Assembly: GCA_900754775.1 (NCBI GenBank)
Contig: CAAEDZ010000117.1
Span: 1-5,431 of the forward strand
Direction: 5' to 3'
Origin: Clostridia bacterium
Lineage (GTDB): Bacteria; Bacillota_A; Clostridia; Christensenellales; Aristaeellaceae
DNA length: 5,431 bases
Shown: positions 1 through 5,176 of the stretch, piece by piece
Layout: every line of letters starts with the position of its first letter
Position numbering within the stretch: position 1 is the first letter of the stretch
Translations under genes and position numbers: made by a program
Notes under the pieces: generated by a model
Told to the model about the DNA's origin: nothing
The model's database searches: none
What the model saw: the letters and a program-made list of their open reading frames with translations, nothing else

Positions 1-84
1 CTCCGGCAGAGGGGCCGGGGCCGCCGACGCCGCCGCGCCAAAGAGCAGCAGCGCCGCCAAAAGCGCGCAGATTCGTCTTTTCAT
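1..84 (-). CDS. Exported protein of unknown function, N-terminal 28 codons only
   Basis: The gene reads leftwards off the window edge, so only the first 28 codons are visible. They encode a classic Sec signal peptide: a basic start (MKRR), a hydrophobic core (ALLAALLLFG) and a small-residue region (AAASAAPAP) with likely cleavage after ASA. There is no lipobox cysteine in the visible part, so it is probably secreted or surface-exposed rather than a lipoprotein. The ATG at 84 is chosen because AAAGGAGG (95-102) lies 10 bases upstream and the signal peptide begins exactly here. The frame stays open upstream, with in-frame ATGs at 180 and 264, so a longer N-terminus cannot be fully excluded. The gene follows the DUF1294 gene in the same direction after a 227-base gap. 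The mature product cannot be identified. Confidence 0.75.
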   Translation of the reverse strand, partial: MKRRICALLAALLLFGAAASAAPAPLPE

Positions 85-94
85 CTTTCCAATG

Positions 95-102
95 CCTCCT
101 TT
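95..102 (-). promoter_or_regulatory. Ribosome binding site deciding the start at 84
   Basis: On the minus strand this reads AAAGGAGG, 10 bases before the ATG at 84. It decides between that ATG and the longer in-frame alternatives at 180 and 264; the latter has only a weak TTGGAG upstream. Confidence 0.7.
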
Positions 103-124
103 GTTTTCCCGTTTTGCGGAAAAC
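103..124 (-). repeat. Inverted repeat in the leader of the exported-protein gene
   Basis: GTTTTCC (103-109) and GGAAAAC (118-124) are perfect 7-base arms around an 8-base loop, immediately upstream of the AAAGGAGG ribosome binding site of the leftmost gene. It could be an operator or an mRNA hairpin near the ribosome site. No U-tract follows in either direction, so it is not an intrinsic terminator. The rest of 125-311 is more AT-rich than its surroundings and shows no convincing promoter or gene. Confidence 0.35.
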
Positions 125-311
125 CGCCATCCATACAACGAACGGGCGAGCGCAGGGCCTGCCTCTTTTTTCCGGCACATGAAAATGATGTACGACGCCT
201 CGCGGGGCACGCGGGCTGTCAATCCATCAGGGATTTTGATGACGCCGCCGAATTTTTCTGTCATATATACCAAAGCTCCAACTTTTCGTTTTTCAGCGGC
301 GTCCTGCCGCC

Positions 312-866
312 TCACCCCATCGCGCTCCCCCATGCAAGCAGCGCGCACTGCACCGCCAGCAGCACCGGCACGCCCCACGCGAAGCGCGGCGTGCGGATCT
401 TGTGGCGGCACAGGTGCATGGCCGCCAGGGCGCCCAGCGCGCCGCCCGCCAGCGCCAGGCCCAGCAGCGCCGTCTCCCGGATGCGAAAACGGCCCAGCGC
501 CGCCCTGGCCTTGTCGGCGGCAAAGGCGAGAAACGCGGCGGCGTTGACGCACGCCAGGTACAGCCCCAGCCCCGGCACGCGGCGGAGCACGGCCAGCCAG
601 CCGCCCGCGCGGTCCGCGAGGGCCGCCAGCACGGCGGCGTGCAGCAACAGCCATATCAGCGGCCAGGCCAGGGCCAGTGGGCCGGTTTCGCGCGGGCCGC
701 GCCTCCAAATCGCGCGGGAAAGGAGCATGCCGGGCGCGCCCCCGGCCGCGACCGTCAGCCGCACAAGCGCCGAAAGCGCGCCCCCGGTCCGGCGGGACCG
801 GGCCGCGGCGCACAGGCCGAACGCGGCGGCGTTCACCGCCACGTACCAGACAACGACAGGGATCAT
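312..866 (-). CDS. DUF1294-family integral membrane protein, 184 aa, internally duplicated
   Basis: The C-terminal half (about residues 100-178) carries the DUF1294 signature: LYLACVNAAAFLAFAADK (102-119), RIRETALL (128-135), GGALGA (141-146) and RHKIRTPRF (154-162). DUF1294 proteins are small membrane proteins of unknown function, usually about 85-100 residues, so this one is roughly twice normal length. The N-terminal half looks like a degraded second copy: WYVAVNAAAF (7-16) matches LYLACVNAAAF, and AAGGAPGMLLSRAIWRR (40-56) matches the GGALGALAAMHLCRHK region. The acidic residue of DK and the RIRE block are lost there. Four or so hydrophobic segments are visible (about 2-22, 62-84, 100-117, 133-152), plus a last one near 163-180. 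The start is fixed by AAAGGAGG at 874-881, 7 bases before ATG. It lies 76 bases after the merR stop in the same direction, so it is probably co-transcribed. Function is not known. Confidence 0.88.
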   Translation of the reverse strand: MIPVVVWYVAVNAAAFGLCAAARSRRTGGALSALVRLTVAAGGAPGMLLSRAIWRRGPRETGPLALAWPLIWLLLHAAVLAALADRAGGWLAVLRRVPGLGLYLACVNAAAFLAFAADKARAALGRFRIRETALLGLALAGGALGALAAMHLCRHKIRTPRFAWGVPVLLAVQCALLAWGSAMG

Positions 867-907
867 CCTCCGACCTCCTTTTCTGCCGCAAGGGCCGCGC
901 TCCCCCG

Positions 908-942
908 CGCCCCGCGCGGGCGGCTGGCCGCGCGTCGGGGCG
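908..942 (-). other. Strong GC hairpin abutting the merR stop codon, no U-tract
   Basis: CGCCCCG (908-914) pairs with CGGGGCG (936-942), and CGCG (915-918) with CGCG (931-934) across a bulged T at 935. The stem begins directly beside the merR stop codon (943-945). Downstream on the minus strand the sequence is GC-rich with no run of T, so a canonical intrinsic terminator is not supported. It may stabilise the merR 3' end or reduce read-through into the DUF1294 gene. Confidence 0.45.
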
Positions 943-1761
943 TCAGGCGGGGGGTTCCGCCCCGATGGGCACGATCATGCGGGCGTAGTGGATGGCGTTG
1001 CCGCCGTCATCCACATAGCTGACCAGCTGCTGGGTGAACAGGTCGTCCGAGGCGTGCAGCCGGCGCTCCCGCATATAGGCGGAGAGGCGCTCCAGCATCA
1101 CACCGGCGTCAAAGCCGCCGTTCTCCAGCCGGAACAGGCAGCCCACGGCGCTGGTGGCGTCGATCAGGCGAAACCCCTTCGGGGAAAGGTCCAGCACCTC
1201 CGCGTCGTTTTCATGGAACAGAATGCCCTTGGTCATGCGGGGAGGCGCGCCGGTCAGCGCCTCCCGGCCGATGAGCGTGGTATAGGCCGTCAGCGGAAGC
1301 GCCCCGAAGAGGCGCTTGAGCAGCGGCTCCTTCTCCACCCGCGCCCACATGTCCGGCACGGAGGGGTATTCCAGCAGATACACCCGCCCCAGCGACAGGC
1401 GCACGGGGCGCATGAGCTGCTCCTGCGCCGTTTGCAGCGTGCGCGCGGAGGCGCTCATGCGCGCCAGAACGTGGTTGTCATAGGCGATCTTGCGCTCCAT
1501 TTCGGCGATCTTCTCCCGGTAGAGGGCTTCCAGCTCCTGCCTGCCGCTGCCGGAGTACACGCGCTGAATCTCCTCCAGGGTGAATCCCTGGCTCTTGAGC
1601 CGCTGGATGTTGGAGATGCGCTGGATATCCGCCAGCTCAAAGACGCGGTATCCGTTGCCGTTTTCGCGTACGGGATGCAAAAGCCCCTTTTTCTCGTAGA
1701 ACCTGAGCGCCTCGTCGCTCAGGCCGAACGCTCTGGACAGCGTTCCTATGGAAATCTTCAT
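943..1761 (-). CDS. MerR-family transcriptional regulator with large C-terminal effector domain, 272 aa
   Basis: Residues 2-70 form a MerR winged helix: KISIGTLSRAFGLSDEALRF begins the helix-turn-helix, YEKKGLL is the wing entry, and GYRVFELADIQRISNIQRLK continues it. A coiled dimerisation helix follows at about 73-115 (RQELEALYREKIAEMERKIA). Residues 119-268 are a long C-terminal domain ending in HYARMIVPI, which resembles the GyrI-like/BmrR-type small-molecule domains; that assignment is by pattern only. There is a single cysteine (C208), which argues against a metal-sensing MerR. The start is the ATG at 1761, preceded by AGGGGG 6 bases upstream; a TTG at 1818 would add 19 unrelated residues before the conserved N-terminus. 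It is divergent from the exported flavoprotein gene, and the shared region carries long-spacer promoters with dyads. It most likely activates that gene in response to an organic ligand (inference). Confidence 0.92.
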   Translation of the reverse strand: MKISIGTLSRAFGLSDEALRFYEKKGLLHPVRENGNGYRVFELADIQRISNIQRLKSQGFTLEEIQRVYSGSGRQELEALYREKIAEMERKIAYDNHVLARMSASARTLQTAQEQLMRPVRLSLGRVYLLEYPSVPDMWARVEKEPLLKRLFGALPLTAYTTLIGREALTGAPPRMTKGILFHENDAEVLDLSPKGFRLIDATSAVGCLFRLENGGFDAGVMLERLSAYMRERRLHASDDLFTQQLVSYVDDGGNAIHYARMIVPIGAEPPA

Positions 1762-1806
1762 GTTTTGCCCCCTGCTAAAATTCGTGCGGCCCGGATGGAA
1801 GAAACC

Positions 1807-1827
1807 CTTGACAGTCAAGCCGCTTGA
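1807..1827. repeat. Candidate MerR operator: overlapping CTTGA/TCAAG dyads
   Basis: Three alternating half-sites are present: CTTGA (1807-1811), TCAAG (1815-1819) and CTTGA (1823-1827). They form two overlapping dyads, CTTGAC-A-GTCAAG (1807-1819) and TCAAG-CCG-CTTGA (1815-1827). The second lies wholly inside the 19-base spacer of the promoter at 1808-1838, where MerR-family activators bind. Confidence 0.6.
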
Positions 1828-1838
1828 GCCTTTATACT
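1808..1838 (+). promoter_or_regulatory. MerR-type promoter with 19-bp spacer, towards the flavoprotein gene
   Basis: TTGACA (1808-1813) is a perfect -35 and TATACT (1833-1838) matches the -10 at five of six positions. They are separated by 19 bases instead of the usual 17. Overlong spacers with a dyad between the hexamers are the hallmark of promoters that MerR-family proteins activate by distorting the DNA. Transcription would start near 1845, giving a leader of about 157 bases that holds no gene. Confidence 0.7.
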
Positions 1839-1841
1839 ATC

Positions 1842-1870
1842 AGTGTACACGATGCAGGGGAAAAAGACAA
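1842..1870 (-). promoter_or_regulatory. Probable promoter of the merR gene
   Basis: On the minus strand TTGTCT (1870-1865) and TACACT (1847-1842) are separated by 17 bases. Each matches the sigma-A consensus at four of six positions. The predicted start near 1835 falls inside the -10 of the opposing flavoprotein promoter, so the two would overlap and could both be controlled by one MerR dimer. An 8-base palindrome, GTGTACAC (1843-1850), lies within it. Confidence 0.4.
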
Positions 1871-1944
1871 GTCTGGCGAAAGGCGTTTTTTTTGGCCCAC
1901 GGTTGTGAAGGTTGTGTCAATATGCCGTGGAGGATGACAGGAGA

Positions 1945-1976
1945 ATGACATCGCGCAAAATTGCGCGCGTCATAAT
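1945..1976 (+). promoter_or_regulatory. Second long-spacer promoter-like site built on a strong dyad
   Basis: ATGACA (1945-1950) and CATAAT (1971-1976) each match sigma-A hexamers at five of six positions and are 20 bases apart. The spacer holds CGCGCAA-AA-TTGCGCG (1952-1967), and outer arms ATGAC (1945-1949) and GTCAT (1969-1973) extend the symmetry. Transcription would start near 1983, just before the ribosome site at 1988. In a transcript from the upstream promoter the same bases would instead form a 12-bp hairpin. Either role is possible. Confidence 0.45.
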
Positions 1977-1987
1977 ACATTACATCT

Positions 1988-1992
1988 GGGGG
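1988..1992 (+). promoter_or_regulatory. Ribosome binding site of the flavoprotein gene
   Basis: GGGGG lies 9 bases before the ATG at 2002. It is weaker than the AAAGGAGG sites elsewhere in the window. It nevertheless decides the start, because it precedes the signal peptide; an upstream in-frame ATG at 1945 has AGGAG only one base away. Confidence 0.5.
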
Positions 1993-2001
1993 TATTTCGT
2001 C

Positions 2002-3915
2002 ATGAAAAAACTGTTGGCACTGCTGCTGACGGTAACGCTCCTGATGAGCGTGGCCGCCACTGCGTCGGCTGAGTGGGTGCGCCCCGTTCAGACCGTGGAA
2101 ACCTGGGATGAGGAAGCTGACTTCGTAATCGTCGGCTTCGGCCTGGCGGGCGCCGCCGCGGCCGTGGAAGCCCATGACATCGACCCGGAGGCCAAGGTGG
2201 TCGTGCTGGAGAAGATGCCCGAAACCCTTGCGGGCGGCAACTCCATCGCTTCCGGCCAGACCTTTATCGTGCCGTCCGAAAACGGCGTGCCCGAATTCAA
2301 GAAGTACCTGGAAGCCTGCAACGAGCCCAACCCCATTCCCGACGAGTACCTGGACTGGCTGGTGAACGGCTTTGCCGAGCAGCTGCCCTGGATCGAGAGC
2401 GTGGCCGACAGCGCCGGGTACGAAGCCGGTTATGTGGGCGGCGGCGAACTGAAGTGGGGCAGCCTGGTGGTCGAGTTCGACACCTTCCCCGGCAGCGTGT
2501 TCGAAGGCACCAGCGCTCACCTGCGCAAGAAGAACTCCGGCGCCTTTGAAAACGGCGGCGTGTGGCGCTGCTTCGCCGAGGCCGCCAAGGTGCGCGGCAT
2601 CGAGGTGCGCTACGAGAATCCCGCCATCGCCCTGGTGCAGGACCCCGTGACCCGTGAGGTCAGCGGCGTGGTCGCCACCGACGCCGAGGGCAACGAATAC
2701 ACCATCAAGAGCGCCAAGGGCGTGCTCCTGGCCTGCGGCGGCTACGAGAACAACCTCGAAATGCAGCGTGACTTCCACGGCATGGACGAGGTCTACACCG
2801 CCGGCACCCCCGGCAACACCGGCGACGGCATCAAGATGCTCATGGAAGCCGGCGCCAAGATCTGGCACATGAAGAACCAGACCCAGTCCGGCGGCTTCTG
2901 GCTGGGCATCAAGGTGCCGGAGTACGAGTCCACCTTCATGCGCAACTTCGACATGCCCGGCAATTCCTGGATTGAGGTTGCCTCCGACAACACCCGCTTC
3001 TACAACGAGTCCTACGGCTATCACCGCCAGCACATGAAGTACATGGAGTACGGCCGCTATGTGGACCTGCCCCACGAGCGCGCCCTGCCCGTGCACCTGA
3101 TCTTTGACGAATCCACCCGCGAGGCCGGCTCCATCGCCAGCCAGTGGCTGAGCTGGCCTACCACCACCGAGGGCTACACCTGGTCCAACGACAACCTCGC
3201 CGAGATCGAAAAGGACTGGATCATCAAGGCCGACACCATCGAGGAGCTGGCCGAGAAGATCGGCCGCGACCCCGTCGAGCTTCAGGCCACCATCGACCGC
3301 TACAACGAGATGTGCGAAAAGGGCGTGGACGAGGACTTCGGCCGCGATCCCGCCACCATGGCTCCCATCGAGAAGGCGCCCTTCTACGCCGTATCCATCA
3401 CCCCCACCCTCGTGGCCACCACCGGCGGCGCCAAGCGCGATACCGACGGCCGCGTGCTGGACTGGAACGAGAACCCCATCCCCGGCCTGTATGAGGCGGG
3501 CGAGCTGGGCAGCTACGTGTCCAACCTGTATCAGAACGGCGTGTTCCTCTCCGAGGCCATGCTCTCCGGCCGCACCGCCGCTCAGACCGCTTTCGGCGGC
3601 GAGAGCGAGGTCAAGGAAGTCGTGAAGGAAGAAAAGACCGGTCCCACGTGGGCTGACGCCGCCGACGGCGAGTACACCGCGGTTGTGGACGGCCTCCACG
3701 ACAAGATCGAGGTCAAGATGACCGTTGAGGGCGGCAAGCTGACCGCCATCACCATCGGCGAGGGCCGCTCCGAAATGATCATCACCGACGAGCAGCTGGC
3801 CGAGTATGTAAACGCTGTGATCGACAGCCAGAGCACCGATGTGGACGTCATCGCCGGCGCCACCATCGATTGCCAGGCCATCGCCACCGCGCTGATTCAG
3901 GCGTTCGCGAAGTAA
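2002..3915 (+). CDS. Exported FAD-dependent reductase (fumarate/urocanate reductase-like) with C-terminal FMN_bind domain, 637 aa
   Basis: The protein begins with a Sec signal peptide (residues 1-23, MKKLLALLL...ATASA, no lipobox). The FAD_binding_2 domain spans about 38-530: dinucleotide-binding VIVGFGLAG (42-50), LEK (69-71), AGGNSIASGQ (77-86), GGAKRDTDG (475-483) and GLYEAGELG (495-503). A K/E-rich linker (about 535-546) leads to an FMN_bind domain (about 555-637) with the flavinylation-type motif DVIAGAT, whose T621 would carry covalent FMN attached by ApbE. There is no CxxCH haem motif, so electrons presumably arrive through the FMN. Compared from memory with Shewanella flavocytochrome c fumarate reductase, the substrate histidines and arginines are replaced (A472, Y510), and the catalytic arginine position falls at Y340. 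The substrate is therefore probably not fumarate. The gene stands alone between a divergent MerR gene and a terminator. Function beyond extracytoplasmic reductase is inference. Confidence 0.9.
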   Translation: MKKLLALLLTVTLLMSVAATASAEWVRPVQTVETWDEEADFVIVGFGLAGAAAAVEAHDIDPEAKVVVLEKMPETLAGGNSIASGQTFIVPSENGVPEFKKYLEACNEPNPIPDEYLDWLVNGFAEQLPWIESVADSAGYEAGYVGGGELKWGSLVVEFDTFPGSVFEGTSAHLRKKNSGAFENGGVWRCFAEAAKVRGIEVRYENPAIALVQDPVTREVSGVVATDAEGNEYTIKSAKGVLLACGGYENNLEMQRDFHGMDEVYTAGTPGNTGDGIKMLMEAGAKIWHMKNQTQSGGFWLGIKVPEYESTFMRNFDMPGNSWIEVASDNTRFYNESYGYHRQHMKYMEYGRYVDLPHERALPVHLIFDESTREAGSIASQWLSWPTTTEGYTWSNDNLAEIEKDWIIKADTIEELAEKIGRDPVELQATIDRYNEMCEKGVDEDFGRDPATMAPIEKAPFYAVSITPTLVATTGGAKRDTDGRVLDWNENPIPGLYEAGELGSYVSNLYQNGVFLSEAMLSGRTAAQTAFGGESEVKEVVKEEKTGPTWADAADGEYTAVVDGLHDKIEVKMTVEGGKLTAITIGEGRSEMIITDEQLAEYVNAVIDSQSTDVDVIAGATIDCQAIATALIQAFAK

Positions 3916-3921
3916 GGTACC

Positions 3922-3937
3922 CCCGGACCCCTCCGGG
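3922..3937 (+). other. Small hairpin after the flavoprotein stop
   Basis: CCCGGA (3922-3927) and TCCGGG (3932-3937) form a 6-bp stem with a CCCC loop, seven bases after the stop codon. No T-tract follows. It probably adds to 3'-end structure upstream of the true terminator. Confidence 0.35.
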
Positions 3938-3948
3938 CCGGATGGCCC

Positions 3949-3980
3949 CGCCCCGCACGGCTTGCCGTGCGGGGCGTTTT
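3949..3980 (+). terminator. Strong intrinsic terminator of the flavoprotein gene
   Basis: GCCCCGCACGGC (3950-3961) and GCCGTGCGGGGC (3964-3975) are perfectly complementary, and C3949 pairs with G3976 to make a 13-bp stem. TTTT (3977-3980) follows. The T-tract is short but the stem is very stable. It separates the flavoprotein from the regulator-kinase unit, whose promoter begins 10 bases later. Confidence 0.85.
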
Positions 3981-3990
3981 GCATTGTGCC

Positions 3991-4019
3991 TTGAAGCGGC
4001 GCGCGGGGCGTGGTATACT
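3991..4019 (+). promoter_or_regulatory. Promoter of the LacI-family regulator gene
   Basis: TTGAAG (3991-3996) and TATACT (4014-4019) are separated by 17 bases, a good sigma-A promoter. Transcription would start near 4026, leaving a leader of about 35 bases. That leader contains GCGGG (4026-4030) and CCCGC (4037-4041), a possible short dyad, before the ribosome site. Confidence 0.75.
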
Positions 4020-4060
4020 CGGCTTGCGGGCCTGATCCCGCCGGGAAAGGAGGACGGCCC

Positions 4061-5110
4061 ATGGCCACCATGAAGGAGATCGCGCAAATCTGCGGCGTCA
4101 GCCGTGGCACGGTGGACCGCGTCATCAACCGCCGGGGCAAGGTGCGCCCTGAAACCGAGCGCATGATTTTGCAGGCGGTGGAGCGCATGGGCTACACCAA
4201 GAGCATGCTGGGGCGCGCCCTGAGCGTCAAGCGCAGCCAGCCCGTCATCGGGGTGGTGATGTGCAGCGAGGGAAACCCTTTTTTTGACGATGTATATGCG
4301 GGGCTGGCCCGCGCGGAGGAGGAGCTGCTGCCCTACGGCGTTACGGTGGAGCGGCGCGCCATGCGCGGCTACGACGTGGACCGCCAGCTGGCCCTGATCG
4401 ACGAGCTGGCCCCCTCCCTCAGCGCCCTGGTGCTCCAGCCCGTCAACGACCCGCGCGTGGAGGAGCGGGTTCAGCAGCTCAAGGCGCGGGGCGTGCCCAC
4501 CGTAACGGTCAATACGGACCTGCCCGCCAGCAGCCGCTGCTGCTATGTGGGCAGCGACTATGAAAGCGGCGGGGCCACCGCCGCGGCTCTGCTGGAGCTG
4601 ATGACCCAGGCGCGGGGCCGCGTGGGCGTGGTGGCGGGCGCACCCACGCTTATGGGCCACGTGGCGCGGCTGCGGGGCTTTCGCAAGCGCCTGGCGCGGT
4701 GCTCCGAGCTGCCCGTCGTGGCCGTGGAAAACAGCCTGGACGACCCCGCCCGCGCCTATGCCGTCACGCGCGACATGCTGCGCAGCCACCCCGAAATCGA
4801 CGCCATGTTTGTGGTTACGGCGGGGTGCGAGGGGGTGTGCCGCGCCCTCATCAGCGCGGGCCGCGCCGGGGAGATCCGCGTGGTGGGGTACGACGACGTG
4901 CCCGCCACCCGTGAGATGATGCGCCTGGGCATCGTGCGGGCGGTGGTGTGCCAGCAGCCCTTCGAGCAGGGCTACCGCTCGCTGCGCGCCGCCTTTGACA
5001 TGGTGCTCTCCGGCGAGATGATGGACGACCGCCGCATCATTATGGAAAATCAGATCAAGCTGCCGGAAAACCTCTCGCCCGCCCCGGGGAACGGCCCATT
5101 TCAGGATTGA
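4061..5110 (+). CDS. LacI-family transcriptional regulator with ribose-binding-type sensor domain, 349 aa
   Basis: Residues 3-25 are a LacI helix-turn-helix (TMKEIAQICGVSRGTVDRVI), with a hinge region up to about 58. A periplasmic-binding-like sugar domain spans 62-335, with PVIGVVMCSEGNPFFDDVYAG (61-81) entering the first subdomain, LVLQPVND (123-130), GVPTVTVNTD (144-153), YVGSDYESGG (162-171) and VVGYDDVP (274-281). The pattern is closest to the ribose/xylose-binding branch. The recognition helix has TVDRVIN instead of the commoner TVSRVLN, so operator preference may differ from classical LacI proteins. The start is ATG 4061, with AAAGGAGG (4046-4053) 7 bases upstream; an in-frame ATG at 4010 would precede the expected transcription start. 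It has its own promoter and is followed by a kinase gene whose promoter overlaps its stop codon. It probably represses the kinase operon when the sugar is absent (inference). Confidence 0.93.
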   Translation: MATMKEIAQICGVSRGTVDRVINRRGKVRPETERMILQAVERMGYTKSMLGRALSVKRSQPVIGVVMCSEGNPFFDDVYAGLARAEEELLPYGVTVERRAMRGYDVDRQLALIDELAPSLSALVLQPVNDPRVEERVQQLKARGVPTVTVNTDLPASSRCCYVGSDYESGGATAAALLELMTQARGRVGVVAGAPTLMGHVARLRGFRKRLARCSELPVVAVENSLDDPARAYAVTRDMLRSHPEIDAMFVVTAGCEGVCRALISAGRAGEIRVVGYDDVPATREMMRLGIVRAVVCQQPFEQGYRSLRAAFDMVLSGEMMDDRRIIMENQIKLPENLSPAPGNGPFQD

Positions 5111-5122
5111 CAAGCGTTTCAA
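5107..5122. repeat. Operator-like dyad over the -35 of the kinase promoter
   Basis: TTGA (5107-5110) and TCAA (5119-5122) flank eight bases; six of the eight base pairs across the 16-base dyad are symmetric. A repressor bound here would cover the -35. The centre is GC rather than the CG usual for LacI operators, so this is the weaker of two candidates. Confidence 0.35.
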
Positions 5123-5135
5123 ATTGGGGTATCCT
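5107..5135 (+). promoter_or_regulatory. Promoter of the kinase operon, -35 overlapping the regulator stop codon
   Basis: TTGACA (5107-5112) is a perfect -35 and TATCCT (5130-5135) a fair -10, 17 bases apart. The stop codon TGA (5108-5110) of the LacI-type gene lies within the -35. Transcription would start near 5142. The kinase can thus be controlled separately from its regulator. Confidence 0.75.
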
Positions 5136-5151
5136 TTTTTCAGAACAAAAA

Positions 5152-5165
5152 TGTGCTCGTGCACA
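5152..5165. repeat. Candidate LacI-type operator just downstream of the kinase transcription start
   Basis: TGTGCTCGTGCACA is a 14-base dyad with a central CG and only one mismatched pair. Even symmetry around a central CG is typical of LacI-family operators. It lies about 10 to 24 bases past the predicted start, where bound repressor would block initiation or early elongation. Confidence 0.5.
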
Positions 5166-5176
5166 CTCCCCCACAA

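Noticed and set aside
217..222. TTGACA on the minus strand as a promoter for the leftmost gene
   Set aside because: No acceptable -10 lies 16-19 bases downstream; the nearest candidate is 25 bases away.
296..309. GCGGC/GCCGC hairpin after the DUF1294 stop as a terminator
   Set aside because: On the minus strand it is followed by A-rich, not T-rich, sequence.
1762..1818. Longer merR start at TTG 1818
   Set aside because: It adds 19 residues unlike any MerR N-terminus and begins inside the operator region; ATG 1761 directly precedes the conserved KISIGTLS.
391..1827. 478-codon open frame on the plus strand
   Set aside because: It covers the DUF1294 and merR genes in antisense and has no recognisable domain or ribosome site.
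1886..1893. Run of eight T as a possible terminator or attenuator
   Set aside because: No stable stem precedes it on the plus strand.
1922..1948. Leader peptide MPWRMTGE
   Set aside because: It has only eight codons, no good ribosome site and no regulatory residue run.
1912..2001. Upstream starts of the flavoprotein at 1912 or 1945
   Set aside because: They would bury the signal peptide behind 19-30 extra residues, and the AGGAG before 1945 is only one base from the ATG.
1840..4188. 782-codon open frame on the minus strand
   Set aside because: It is antisense to the flavoprotein, is rich in His/Gly/Ala/Val from GC-biased codons, shows no domain motif, and is explained by the codon bias of the real gene.
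3848..5176. 442-codon open frame on the minus strand
   Set aside because: It is antisense to the LacI-type gene and crosses the terminator and promoters; its low-complexity His/Ala/Gly content is typical of a shadow frame.
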